This document shows, one piece after another, positions 14,085 through 21,942 of a stretch of 38,583 nt of DNA. The stretch is from NCBI GenBank assembly GCA_949290645.1, contig CASESG010000008.1, forward strand, positions 1 through 38,583. The letters run 5' to 3'. The DNA is from an uncultured Bacillota bacterium (GTDB taxonomy: Bacteria > Bacillota_I > Bacilli_A > RFN20 > CAG-288). A program made the position numbers and the translations under genes. Every line of letters begins with the position of its first letter. The stretch's first letter is position 1. The notes beneath the pieces were generated by a model that saw nothing but the letters and a program-made list of their open reading frames with translations, was not told where the DNA came from and did not search any database.

Positions 14085-15860
14085 TTACTTCTTCTTGAGG
14101 TACTTGGCGCAGTCGAGGGTGACGGCGACGAGAATGATGATACCCTTGATGAGGGACTGAAGGTTGACGTTGACGTGCCAGTAGGAGAGGATGAGGTTGA
14201 TGGCGGTGAAGAGGATGGCACCGATGACAGCGCCACGAATCTTACCGACACCGCCGGAGAAGGAGATTCCGCCGACGACGCAGGCCGCGATGGCATCGGA
14301 TTCATAGCCGAAGCCGAAGTCCGCGTTACCAGATCCGATACGGAAGGTCTCGAGCGTTCCGCCGATACCGTAGAGGGCACCAGCGATGAGGAAGACGGCC
14401 ATCGTGATCCAGAAGACCGAGATACCGGAGACCGAAGCGGCATCGCCGTTTCCGCCGACAGCGAACATATACTTACCGAATTTCGTCTTGTTCCAGACGA
14501 ACCACATGATGGCGACGATGATGATCATCCAGATGACGATCTTGGAGAGACCGCTGCTTCCCATGTAACCGGCGATGGTGGTCGTTGCGCCTTCCGTGAA
14601 CTTACCGGAAGGCTGGTTGCCGGAGGCGAAGGCGATGATGCCGTAGACGATCAGCTGAGTCGCCAACGTGGAGACGAACGGATGCATCTTGAATCTTGCG
14701 GAGAAGAAGCCGGAGATTCCGGAGAAGACCATACAGAAGATGATGGAGAGGAAGAAGCAGAGGAAGATACGGCCGCCGAGCGACATCGCATTGGTATCGA
14801 TTGGGATATCGAAGAATTTCAGCGATTGGCTACCCGAGTCTTGCATCATCAAGAAGGTGATGAAGGCGGAGAGACCGACGAGACGACCGACGGACAAGTC
14901 CGTACCGGCAAGGACGATCAATCCCGCAACACCGAGGGCGAGGATAATACGAGGAGATGCTTGGTTGAAGAGGTTGGAGAAGAATCCCCAGGTGAGAAGG
15001 TCGGTCTTGAAGGCAGGGCGGGAGATGATACAGGCGAAGATGAAGAAGACGATCAAGATGAGATAGATGGCGTTGTTGAGGAGGAAGGTGTTGAGATTGA
15101 ACTTGTAGCGATAGGTTTCCCACTTGTTCTCGATGGTAGAAAGAAGCGTTGTCTTGTGGAAGAGGAGGGATCTTTCGTAGGAGAGGGATTCCTGATACAG
15201 CTCATAACGGCTGTCCTTGATCTTCTGGAGCGAAGCCGTGTAGAAGTTCTTGGCCTCGAAGAGACGATTCTTCTTTGTGGTGAGAGCGTTCTTCTTCTTG
15301 GTCTTGACTTCTTCCGGATCACCACCGGCGGCCTCGATTGCGGCCAATTCCTTGGCGTATTCGTCATTGGCGAACTGGACGGCAACGCCGTATTCGTCCT
15401 TGGCCTTGGCGCGGGCGGAGGCGAAGGCGGGATCGGTAGCGCCGCGGACTTCCTTGTAGCATTCCTTCAGCTTCAGGACGCCTTGGTGGCCGACCTCTTT
15501 GATGAGGTCGCGCTCTTCCTTTTCCTTGGCGTTGTAGGCCTCAAGCTGTGCTTTCAGCTCTTCCGTCGGACGTCCTTCGGCTTCCGCTGCCTTGATTTGC
15601 TCCTCAAGCTCGAGGTTGCGACCTTTGGCAATCGCCAACTGTCTCTTGTCTTCTGCAATCAGCTTTGCGCGAGTTTCATCGTCGAGGTCGCGATTCTTCT
15701 TGATGGCTTCGATGTCCAGGTGAAGTTTCTCGACACGGGCTTGGCGATTTTCGCGGAGAGCCTCTAGTTGCTTCAGTTCTTCGGCAACCGAATCATGAAG
15801 CTTCTGCTTTTCGCTCGCGATATCGGGCATGATGGCCGCGATTGCGTTCGTGCTGTTCAT
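14085..15860 (-). CDS. mglC: Galactose/methyl-galactoside ABC permease with a long N-terminal coiled coil
   Basis: Residues ~255-591 are a normal MglC permease: RIILALGVAGLIVLAGTDLS, the conserved cytoplasmic-loop region FGKYMFAVGGNGDAASVSGI, DAIAACVVGGISFSGGVG and a C-terminal ALD-like VTLDCAKYLKKK. The usual family length is about 335 residues. Here the first ~250 residues are an added hydrophilic domain rich in Glu, Lys, Ala and Leu (SEKQKLHDSVAEELKQLEAL, EEQIKAAEAEG, KKKNALTTKKNRLFEAKN), with no membrane segment. It is best read as a cytoplasmic coiled coil. It could tether partners or regulate transport; its role is unknown. The gene starts 13 bases after mglA. The start codon at 15860 has GAAAGGAGAGAAAA upstream, so the extension is in frame and translated. 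Confidence 0.9.
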   Translation of the reverse strand: MNSTNAIAAIMPDIASEKQKLHDSVAEELKQLEALRENRQARVEKLHLDIEAIKKNRDLDDETRAKLIAEDKRQLAIAKGRNLELEEQIKAAEAEGRPTEELKAQLEAYNAKEKEERDLIKEVGHQGVLKLKECYKEVRGATDPAFASARAKAKDEYGVAVQFANDEYAKELAAIEAAGGDPEEVKTKKKNALTTKKNRLFEAKNFYTASLQKIKDSRYELYQESLSYERSLLFHKTTLLSTIENKWETYRYKFNLNTFLLNNAIYLILIVFFIFACIISRPAFKTDLLTWGFFSNLFNQASPRIILALGVAGLIVLAGTDLSVGRLVGLSAFITFLMMQDSGSQSLKFFDIPIDTNAMSLGGRIFLCFFLSIIFCMVFSGISGFFSARFKMHPFVSTLATQLIVYGIIAFASGNQPSGKFTEGATTTIAGYMGSSGLSKIVIWMIIIVAIMWFVWNKTKFGKYMFAVGGNGDAASVSGISVFWITMAVFLIAGALYGIGGTLETFRIGSGNADFGFGYESDAIAACVVGGISFSGGVGKIRGAVIGAILFTAINLILSYWHVNVNLQSLIKGIIILVAVTLDCAKYLKKK

Positions 15861-15873
15861 TTTTCTCTCCTTT

Positions 15874-17376
15874 CTATAGGTACTTCGCTGATAGTCTCAG
15901 CAACTCTTCCTGATTGGTTTCTTTCGTGTTGACGATTCCAGCCAATTGCTTGTTGGAAAGAACGGCAATACGATTCGTGATACCGAGCAGTTCGGGCATT
16001 TCGGAGGAGACCATGATGATGGTCTTTCCTTGTTCCGCCATCTTGATGATGAGTTGGTAGACTTCGTATTTGGCAAGAATGTCGATGCCTCTTGTCGGCT
16101 CATCCATCAAGAAGACGTCCGGCGAACGTTCCATCCACTTTCCGATGATAACTTTCTGTTGGTTACCACCAGACAGAGACGTGATCATATCATCGGGGCC
16201 CATGCACTTGACGTGCATCCTCTGGCATTCGTTGATCGTAGCCTTGCGCATCTTGGAATTGCTCAGAACGAAGCCTAAGTTCGTATAGGCGTTGAGATTC
16301 GTGATACACGTGTTGAAGATCAGGTCACCGTTCTTGAACATGCCGTTCGCTTTTCTTTCCTCGGTGATCATGGCGAAGTTTTCCTTCATGGCGTCACGGG
16401 CACTTCGGAAGTTGATCAACTTGCCGCGATAACGGATTTCGGCAGAAGCGATGGTGCGGAGACCGAAGAGGCATTCCAGCAACTCGGTGCATCCTGCGCC
16501 AATCAAGCCGTAAATGCCAAAAATCTCGCCCTTGCGGACAGAAAAACTGATATCCTTGAGGACAGGTTCATACTTGGAGAAAAGGCTCTTGACGGTAAGG
16601 ACGTCTTCTCCAGGCGTGTTTGTCATCGGAGGGAAACGATTCTCCAAGGAACGTCCGACCATTGCCGTGACGATTTCGCCCATGTTCGTTTCCGGAACGG
16701 GCTTCTGGAAGATGACCTCACCATCACGAAGAACGGCGACATCATCACAGATTTCGAAAACTTCATCCATCTTGTGCGAGATGTAAACAAAGGAAACGCC
16801 CCTCTTCGTCAACTTTCGAATGATTTCGAAGAGCTTCTTGACTTCATTTTCGGCCAGAGAAGAAGTCGGTTCATCAAGGATGATGACTTCCGCATCGTAC
16901 GAAACAGCCTTGGCAATCTCGACCATTTGACGCTGAGCGACGGGCATGCGGCGCATAATCGTGGCAGGATTGATATTGATTCCAAGCTCATCAAAAAGAC
17001 GACGAGCTTCCGCTTTTTCGCGAGCCTCATCGATAACGATGCCAAGCCTTGTCTCGTATTTTCCTAAGAACAGATTGTCTTGAACGGATCGATCAAGGCA
17101 TTGATTGAGCTCTTGGTGAACCATCGCAACGCCGTGGAAAAGAGCATCGCGAGGTCCGGCAAACTCGGTCGGATTTCCCTTGTAGTAAATCTCGCCGCTG
17201 TTTTTCTGATAAATGCCGAAAAGGCAATTCATCATTGTCGATTTGCCGGCGCCGTTTTCACCCATCAAGCCAAGAACACGTCCTTTCCGGAGCTGAATGT
17301 TGACATTCTTAAGAACAACGTTCTTTCCGAAAGCTTTCGACATGTTCTTAATTTCGAGGATTGTTTCGTCAGCCAT
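15874..17376 (-). CDS. mglA: Galactose/methyl-galactoside ABC importer ATP-binding protein
   Basis: A 500-residue tandem ABC ATPase that powers sugar uptake through MglC. The first domain has Walker A GENGAGKST (~39-47), Q-loop VHQELNQ and Walker B VIILDEPTSSLAE, but a degenerate signature (MPVAQRQMVEIAKA). The second domain has a degenerate Walker A (GLIGAGCTELLECLFG), a proper signature LSGGNQQKVIIGKW and Walker B FLMDEPTRGID. This asymmetry is usual for the MglA/RbsA group. It is the second gene of mglBAC, separated from mglB by a long hairpin. Confidence 0.95.
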   Translation of the reverse strand: MADETILEIKNMSKAFGKNVVLKNVNIQLRKGRVLGLMGENGAGKSTMMNCLFGIYQKNSGEIYYKGNPTEFAGPRDALFHGVAMVHQELNQCLDRSVQDNLFLGKYETRLGIVIDEAREKAEARRLFDELGININPATIMRRMPVAQRQMVEIAKAVSYDAEVIILDEPTSSLAENEVKKLFEIIRKLTKRGVSFVYISHKMDEVFEICDDVAVLRDGEVIFQKPVPETNMGEIVTAMVGRSLENRFPPMTNTPGEDVLTVKSLFSKYEPVLKDISFSVRKGEIFGIYGLIGAGCTELLECLFGLRTIASAEIRYRGKLINFRSARDAMKENFAMITEERKANGMFKNGDLIFNTCITNLNAYTNLGFVLSNSKMRKATINECQRMHVKCMGPDDMITSLSGGNQQKVIIGKWMERSPDVFLMDEPTRGIDILAKYEVYQLIIKMAEQGKTIIMVSSEMPELLGITNRIAVLSNKQLAGIVNTKETNQEELLRLSAKYL

Positions 17377-17396
17377 ATTTCCTCCGTTTTAGTGAA

Positions 17397-17425
17397 AGAG
17401 AAAGGGGGGAAGCCCCCCTTTCTCT
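17397..17425 (-). promoter_or_regulatory. Intercistronic hairpin between mglB and mglA
   Basis: AGAGAAAGGGGGG (17397-17409) pairs perfectly over 13 bp with CCCCCCTTTCTCT (17413-17425) across a three-base loop. No T-tract follows. Such a stem after a binding-protein gene commonly stabilises the upstream mRNA or attenuates read-through, so that more binding protein than ATPase is made. That role is inferred here. Confidence 0.75.
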
Positions 17426-17449
17426 GGACAGTCTAGATTGAATTGAAGC

Positions 17450-18679
17450 TTACTTGTTGGCGTTGTACCAGTTGACGACCATTTCCTTCATGGCGTCACC
17501 CTGGCCATCACGAGCCGTTCCGACAAAGTAGGTGTTGGCTCTTTCCGCGATTGCCGTATCCGCAACAGTGGAGCCATCCTCAGCCTTGGAGGGCTGTCTG
17601 TTGTAGAAGACGATCGGAGCACCGGACTTGGCGGCATCAATCTTCTTGACGTATTCTTCCCAAGCGGTGTTGGTCTGGACGTTGATGATGAAGGCATCGT
17701 ACGTTTCGAGGTTGACCATGGCATCATAGATCTTCTGGTCGGAAGTTCCATCGCCCATGGCAATTTCGCCACCGTTGTTGATCTTCAGGTTGAAGTGCTC
17801 GCAGTATTCCTCGATGGCGGGATAGACGTTGTTCGCAAGGAAGTCATCGCCAGCCTTGTAGCCGCAGACGAAGACGTTCTTCTCGGTGTAGGTCGTCGTG
17901 TCGGAGGAGAGGTCGATGGTTTCGCCGGCCTTCAGAGTTTGAGCGGCTTCCTTCGTGGTGACAGGGGTAACCATGGAGGCGAAGTTCTTGACGTTGTCGG
18001 TGTAGACCTTCTCGTGATTCATCTTGCCGATGAGCTCGTTCCAGTGATCGGCGTTGGCTCCGGTGAAGTTGCCTTTCGCATCGATGGAAGCGCCATCGAG
18101 CAGAGCGCGGACGACAAGAGCGCAGAGGAAGCCCTGGTCATTTCCGTTCTGGGAGATGGTTCCAGCGAATCCCTTGCCTTCGATGATGGCATCGAGGACG
18201 GTCGGAAGAGCATCGAAGCCGAAGATAGGAGCGTTGATGCTCTTGTAGCTCTCGGATTCATAGACGGCATAAGCCATACCGTCGTTGTTGGAAAGGATCG
18301 CGTCGATCTTGTCGCCATACTGAGAAGCCCAACCATCGAAGGTGTTCTTCGCCGTTCCGGCGTGCCAAGCACCCGCATTCGGATCTCTCATGGTCTGCTG
18401 AGCAAGACGAGCGACATCGACGTTGTTGGCCTTGCCGATCTCGACCATACCCTCATCGAGGCCTTCGGTTCTGGCTTCGGCTTCCGGGTTTCCGTCTTCG
18501 CCCTTCATCAGGACGTAGCCGAGCGTTCCGTCACCGTTCTTGTCCCACTTGTTCGTGGTGACCTTTTCGGTTCCCTCGGGAACAGAATAGACGACATCAG
18601 CATAGCCATCTCCACCGCACGAAGTGAGGGTGAGGCCGACGAATCCTAACACTGCCAAGGGAATTAAATTCTTTTTCAT
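17450..18679 (-). CDS. mglB: Galactose-binding lipoprotein, apparently circularly permuted MglB
   Basis: The 409-residue precursor has a lipobox ending at Cys21 (LTLTSC). The lobes are in reverse order to classical MglB. Residues ~44-235 match the classical C-terminal half: NKWDKNGDG (calcium loop; Asp46, Asn48, Asp50), MKGEDGNPEAEAR (sugar-contact positions Asn64, Glu66, Arg70), AWHAGTAKNTFDGW (Trp105), LSNNDGMA (Asn132) and FGFDALP (Asp156). Residues ~265-409 match the classical N-terminal half: CGYKAGDDF, IVFYNRQPS (Asn360) and NTYFVGTARDGQG, ending near the classical inter-lobe hinge. A linker (~236-264) joins the halves. Two classical sugar residues differ (His to Asn64, Asp to Glu66), so specificity may be altered. 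AAGGAGG precedes the ATG. Confidence 0.88.
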   Translation of the reverse strand: MKKNLIPLAVLGFVGLTLTSCGGDGYADVVYSVPEGTEKVTTNKWDKNGDGTLGYVLMKGEDGNPEAEARTEGLDEGMVEIGKANNVDVARLAQQTMRDPNAGAWHAGTAKNTFDGWASQYGDKIDAILSNNDGMAYAVYESESYKSINAPIFGFDALPTVLDAIIEGKGFAGTISQNGNDQGFLCALVVRALLDGASIDAKGNFTGANADHWNELIGKMNHEKVYTDNVKNFASMVTPVTTKEAAQTLKAGETIDLSSDTTTYTEKNVFVCGYKAGDDFLANNVYPAIEEYCEHFNLKINNGGEIAMGDGTSDQKIYDAMVNLETYDAFIINVQTNTAWEEYVKKIDAAKSGAPIVFYNRQPSKAEDGSTVADTAIAERANTYFVGTARDGQGDAMKEMVVNWYNANK

Positions 18680-18755
18680 GTTTCCTCCTTAATTCCGGGT
18701 TTGGTCTGAGCAGAGAAGATTTGTGCAGAAGCAATAAATCTCCACTGCTGTTGTG

Positions 18756-18784
18756 ATTATAGAGCGTATGCGCTTTCAATGCAA
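18756..18784 (-). promoter_or_regulatory. mglBAC promoter
   Basis: On the minus strand TTGCAT (revcomp at 18779-18784), a 17-base spacer and TATAAT (revcomp at 18756-18761) form a good sigma-A promoter, about 75 bases before the mglB ATG. The spacer contains TGAAAGCGCATACG, two mismatches from a catabolite-repression (cre) consensus, overlapping the small dyad AGCG-CATA-CGCT. Control by a LacI-family regulator is possible but unproven. Confidence 0.7.
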
Positions 18785-18891
18785 GCGAGAAATGTAAGCT
18801 CTTCCTAAAATAACATTCAACTTGTCTATCAAAAAGGAAGAAAAACTTGTTTCTGGCCCTGATCAATCGATAAAAGAGCTTCTTTTCACTC

Positions 18892-19464
18892 TCACTCTTT
18901 CCAGGTGAGGATCGGTCGCACGCTCTCTGCGGTAAGGGAGGGATTCGTCTCCTTATTAAATAAATAGAACGCGCACGAGAGGGAGAGGCTGTCTCTCGAT
19001 GAGGGAATCAGGTCCAGATAGAGGTAGCTGATGCTCGGCCTTGACGAAAAATAGAAGAAGTTGTCGGTCATCGCGACGAGATTCCCTTCCTTGTCGGTCG
19101 TCTGGATGCTGTAGCGAAGGTAGGGGTCGCAAAAAGGCGGAACCTGATAGAGACAGAGGAAGATCTCCTGCTCGGCTTTCCAATTGCGGAGATATTCCAT
19201 GTCCTTTTCCGTATAGCTGAGTCCGGGAAGGGAGAGGAACTGCTGGATCTCTTCCCTGTTTGTCAAAAGATAGAGGTTACAGAAGTATTTTCCCGAACTC
19301 TCTTCGTCAAAGCGGTTGAGCATCTCCTTCTGCTGGATGCTTTCCATGGGAAGGGAAAAGGAAGGGACTAGCATGGTCGAGTAGTACTGGCGATAGCTTT
19401 GCTCCGGGCTAGCACAGGAAGTCAGCAGAAGGAGCAGGGGAAGAAGAAAGTTTCTTTTGGGCAT
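18892..19464 (-). CDS. Hypothetical lipoprotein (190 aa), probably leaderless
   Basis: The N-terminus MPKRNFLLPLLLLLTSCAS is a lipoprotein signal with lipobox LTSC (Cys17). The mature part is a soluble domain with many aromatic residues and several cysteines (YFCNLY, FLCLYQVPPFCDPYLRY), and a C-terminal strand-rich part. No known family is recognised. No ribosome site precedes the ATG; TAGAAT ends six bases upstream, so the message should start at the ATG. It is divergent from the Nudix gene and probably displayed on the outer face of the membrane. Confidence 0.75.
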   Translation of the reverse strand: MPKRNFLLPLLLLLTSCASPEQSYRQYYSTMLVPSFSLPMESIQQKEMLNRFDEESSGKYFCNLYLLTNREEIQQFLSLPGLSYTEKDMEYLRNWKAEQEIFLCLYQVPPFCDPYLRYSIQTTDKEGNLVAMTDNFFYFSSRPSISYLYLDLIPSSRDSLSLSCAFYLFNKETNPSLTAESVRPILTWKE

Positions 19465-19513
19465 GGACTTATTCTAAACTATTGGAAAAAGAGAAAGATA
19501 GCGAGGAGAAAGA

Positions 19514-19930
19514 ATGGCTCACGAAAAATCGTCGGATATCCTCTGCAACATGTGCCTGGTCTATCGCAAGGACGGTCAGATCTTGGTTCAGATGCGCCAC
19601 AAGTCCGATTGGCCGGGCTTGACCTTGCCCGGAGGACATGTCGAGAAAGGCGAGCATCTGGAAGAGAGCATCCGAAGGGAGATGAAGGAGGAGACCAACC
19701 TGACCTTGGGAAGGCTGGAACTCTGTGGTGTCCTGGAGTGGGATTTTCCCGATGTCGATCACTACCTCGCCTTTCTCTATCGGACAGACGAATACCAGGG
19801 AGAGCTCCGCTCTTCTCGAGAGGGGGAAGTTTTCTTCATCGACCATCGGGAGGTCGGGAAGTATCCCCTTTCCCTGGATATGGACAAGATTCTGGAGATG
19901 ACCTTGAAGGGTCTGTTTCCGGCCAAGTGA
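19514..19930 (+). CDS. Nudix hydrolase (MutT-like)
   Basis: The 138-residue protein has a complete Nudix box: GGHVEKGEHLEESIRREMKE followed by ETNL, matching G-x5-E-x7-RE-x2-EE. The upstream segment DWPGLTLPGG is typical of 8-oxo-dGTP diphosphatase-like members. It would hydrolyse a nucleoside diphosphate-X substrate such as oxidised dGTP, but the exact substrate is not determined. The ATG at 19514 has GAGGAG upstream. The last 95 bases overlap the 3' end of the convergent tilS gene. Confidence 0.88.
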   Translation: MAHEKSSDILCNMCLVYRKDGQILVQMRHKSDWPGLTLPGGHVEKGEHLEESIRREMKEETNLTLGRLELCGVLEWDFPDVDHYLAFLYRTDEYQGELRSSREGEVFFIDHREVGKYPLSLDMDKILEMTLKGLFPAK

Positions 19931-21131
19931 AGTCAAGAGGAACCTTCCCGTCCAGGATGTCCTTGTAGAACGGGACGAAGAGGATCTTTCCGTCGAAGAG
20001 AAAGACCGGATACGACTTTCGGTAATAGAAGGGAACTTTCTGTCTCTTGAGGAAAGTATGGACATCCTTGCTGACGAGATCCGTCTCGATCTTGTCCTCT
20101 CTCCGATTGTTTCGCATGAGGAAAGGAAAAGAGGGCATGTGGAACGTCTTGGAATCCAAGACTGTCAGGCGGAAAAAAAGGGTTTGGTAGACGGCTGGTC
20201 TTGTGACCACGATCTCATAGTCTTCTTCCGCAATGCTTTCGGCAAGAAAGAAGAAGGCCTTTGTCCGGTAGAGGACCTTTTCGGGAAGAGAGAGGCAGCC
20301 ATCTGCCTTTCGATGAAGGAAAGCGAAGAGCTCTTGTGCAAGTCCTTCTTTTCTTTCCGGAGAGATGCTTTTCAGGTTCTCATCGAGGAAGAAGAAAAGA
20401 AAACGTCTCTTCTCTTCCTCTGTTAATGAGTCATAAAAAGAAAAGGGAACGACGTTGTTCCACTTTCGGAAGCGAGGGAAGAGAGAGGAGAGCTGCTCGT
20501 TTCTTCTCTTCATCTCGAGAAGCAGGGAATCCCTCTCTGGAAGAGGAGAGGCTTTGCGCAAGAGATTCCTCTTCGTGTGGTCATCGTGATTGGTGCAGTC
20601 TTCGTAATAGGGAAGCTTCTCTTCTTGGAGGAAGTGATAGATCTCTGCTTTCGTGACGGAGAGAAGAGGTCTCAGAAGCGGATAGCCGAAGACTTCGGTC
20701 TTCTCATCAAGGCCATAGTGGAGAGGGAGATTTCCTCTCTCCTTCTGAAGCAGGTAGGTCTCGATGGAATCGTCCTGGTGATGGGCTGTCAGGACATCGT
20801 CCAAGAGAGAGGAAGAGAGAAGCTGACGGAAGAAGGAATAGCGGATTTTCCTCGCCCAGTCCTCGAAGTTTCCTTCGCACTCTTCTCTCCGGACGTCCTT
20901 CTGATGAAGGACAAGGCCGTATCTCTCTTGATAGAGGAGGACGATCTTCTCTTCCTCCTCTACGAAAGGAGAGTCGTGATAGTTCACATACGCCAGCTCG
21001 ACATGCTGCGGAAGGTTCTCTTTGTAGAACGAATGGAGCTGTTTCAGGAGATAGACGGAATCGGGGCCTCCGGAAAAAGCCAAAAGATGCCGGCGGGGAA
21101 AGAAAGACTCCTCAAACAGCTTCTTGCTCAT
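19836..21131 (-). CDS. tilS: tRNA(Ile)-lysidine synthase
   Basis: TilS adds lysine to C34 of the CAT-anticodon tRNA-Ile so that it reads AUA. The PP-loop motif SGGPDS is at residues 20-25, followed by family patterns AYVNYH, LTAHHQDDSIETYLL and PLLSVTKAEIYHFLQEEKLP. A lower-conservation C-terminal domain follows (KVPFYYRKSYPVFLFDGKIL). The start at 21131 overlaps the rqcP stop (ATGA). The last ~30 residues, Pro/Ser/Gly-rich, are encoded opposite the Nudix gene and look like read-through beyond the normal end. A candidate substrate tRNA lies at 23071-23147. Confidence 0.92.
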   Translation of the reverse strand: MSKKLFEESFFPRRHLLAFSGGPDSVYLLKQLHSFYKENLPQHVELAYVNYHDSPFVEEEEKIVLLYQERYGLVLHQKDVRREECEGNFEDWARKIRYSFFRQLLSSSLLDDVLTAHHQDDSIETYLLQKERGNLPLHYGLDEKTEVFGYPLLRPLLSVTKAEIYHFLQEEKLPYYEDCTNHDDHTKRNLLRKASPLPERDSLLLEMKRRNEQLSSLFPRFRKWNNVVPFSFYDSLTEEEKRRFLFFFLDENLKSISPERKEGLAQELFAFLHRKADGCLSLPEKVLYRTKAFFFLAESIAEEDYEIVVTRPAVYQTLFFRLTVLDSKTFHMPSFPFLMRNNRREDKIETDLVSKDVHTFLKRQKVPFYYRKSYPVFLFDGKILFVPFYKDILDGKVPLDFTWPETDPSRSSPESCPYPGKGDTSRPPDGR

Positions 21132-21373
21132 GGAAGGATTTCGTACATCTCTGAGGCATCCTGGATGGTGGAGACATTTCGGATCTCGCAGACCTTCGCC
21201 CGGATGCTCTTCCCCAATGGAGAATGGATGTCGATCACATCCTCCAGATGGATTTCCGTGCTGGGCTTGGCGATCTTGCCGTTGATGCGAACGAAGCCCT
21301 TCTCGATGAATTCCTTGGCCGCCTCCCTTCTCTTGATGAGCCGGCTGACTTTCAGATATTTGTCCAATCTCAT
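21128..21373 (-). CDS. rqcP: RqcP-like S4-domain RNA-binding protein, probably leaderless
   Basis: An 81-residue single S4 domain: MRLDKYLKVSRLIKRREAAK then EFIEKGFVRINGKIAKPST, as in RqcP/YabO and Hsp15. RqcP binds stalled 50S-peptidyl-tRNA complexes with RqcH and helps C-terminal tailing in ribosome quality control. The start is set at the ATG at 21373; the longer frame precedes the -10. There is no Shine-Dalgarno, and TATTCT ends nine bases before the ATG, which predicts a leader of at most about three bases. It is coupled to tilS by ATGA. Confidence 0.85.
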   Translation of the reverse strand: MRLDKYLKVSRLIKRREAAKEFIEKGFVRINGKIAKPSTEIHLEDVIDIHSPLGKSIRAKVCEIRNVSTIQDASEMYEILP

Positions 21374-21465
21374 AGTGGATAAAGAATAGCACATCACGAA
21401 GGACGAGGATAGCATCCCGACACAAACAACAGCCTTCCTTGAGGACAAGAGAGACGGAAGAAATG

Positions 21466-21495
21466 AAAAAAGCCCGATTTCTCGGGCATTTTTTT
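21466..21495 (-). terminator. Terminator after tRNA-Ile (GAT), bidirectional form
   Basis: GCCCGA (21472-21477) pairs with TCGGGC (21482-21487) around a four-base loop, with A-runs and T-runs on either side. It lies just past the 3' end of the minus-strand tRNA. Confidence 0.75.
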
Positions 21496-21500
21496 AACAT

Positions 21501-21577
21501 TGGTGGGTCTTAGTAGGCTCGAACTACCGACCTTGCGCTTATCAAGCGCACGCTCTAACCAACTGAGCTAAAGACCC
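21501..21577 (-). tRNA. tRNA-Ile (anticodon GAT)
   Basis: The 77-base cloverleaf reads GGGTCTT...AAGACCC-A-CCA, with D-arm AGCTCAGTTGG, anticodon stem TGCGC around TTGATAA, and T-arm GGTAGTTCGAGCCTACT. The anticodon is GAT and CCA is encoded. Confidence 0.95.
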
Positions 21578-21593
21578 GTTTCAAGCAAGGGTT

Positions 21594-21622
21594 ATTGTAG
21601 TCTTTCGCCCCTTGTCTGTCAA
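21594..21622 (-). promoter_or_regulatory. tRNA-Ile promoter
   Basis: On the minus strand a consensus TTGACA, a 17-base spacer and TACAAT lie 16 bases before the tRNA. Confidence 0.8.
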
Positions 21623-21648
21623 CAGTTTTGTGACTGCTGGAATGGAAC

Positions 21649-21677
21649 TTGCATATTGATGGGCTAAAGCATACAAT
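21649..21677 (+). promoter_or_regulatory. Promoter of ferredoxin 1
   Basis: TTGCAT, a 17-base spacer and TACAAT. The following leader (CTCTTGTTCCTGGAGGT) is nearly the same as that of ferredoxin 2. Confidence 0.75.
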
Positions 21678-21703
21678 ACTCTTGTTCCTGGAGGTATATC
21701 ATT

Positions 21704-21892
21704 ATGGCTAAGAAAGTTGAAATCAATGCCGAAGCTTGCATGGGCTGTGGCCTTTGCAACGCCACCCTTCCCTCCGTCTTCGGAATGGGAGCGGACGGCA
21801 AGGCGGAAGTCGTTGCTCAGCCTGCCGATGGCGATGATGTCGATACGGTTGCGGCGAGCTGCCCGGTCGGTGCCATCACCGTCTCCGAGTAA
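21704..21892 (+). CDS. Small [4Fe-4S] ferredoxin 1 (62 aa)
   Basis: The 62-residue electron carrier has one cluster site: C-x2-C-x2-C near the N-terminus (CMGCGLC, residues 12-18) and a distal Cys-Pro (SCPVGAI, ~52-54), as in monocluster ferredoxins of Bacillus/Thermotoga type. It is acidic and cytoplasmic. Redox partners cannot be told from context. GGAGG precedes the ATG. It is flanked by its own promoter and terminator, so it is monocistronic, and it is followed by a paralogue. Confidence 0.92.
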   Translation: MAKKVEINAEACMGCGLCNATLPSVFGMGADGKAEVVAQPADGDDVDTVAASCPVGAITVSE

Positions 21893-21906
21893 GGACAGAC
21901 TTCAGT

Positions 21907-21930
21907 CGGCCTCTTCGGAGGCCGTTTTTT
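21907..21930 (+). terminator. Terminator after ferredoxin 1
   Basis: CGGCCTC-TTCG-GAGGCCG followed by six T is a very stable tetraloop hairpin. Confidence 0.9.
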
Positions 21931-21942
21931 GTGCCTGGATTC

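Noticed and set aside
13587..15767. Long open frame on the plus strand opposite mglC (726 codons)
   Set aside because: It has no ribosome site, is an Asp/Glu/Gly-rich sequence of low complexity, and lies fully antisense to mglC, a clear conserved permease. It is a shadow of a codon-biased gene.
18762..18778. CcpA (cre) site in the mglB promoter as a firm call
   Set aside because: The match has two mismatches, including the last base of the consensus. It is mentioned only as a possibility within the promoter entry.
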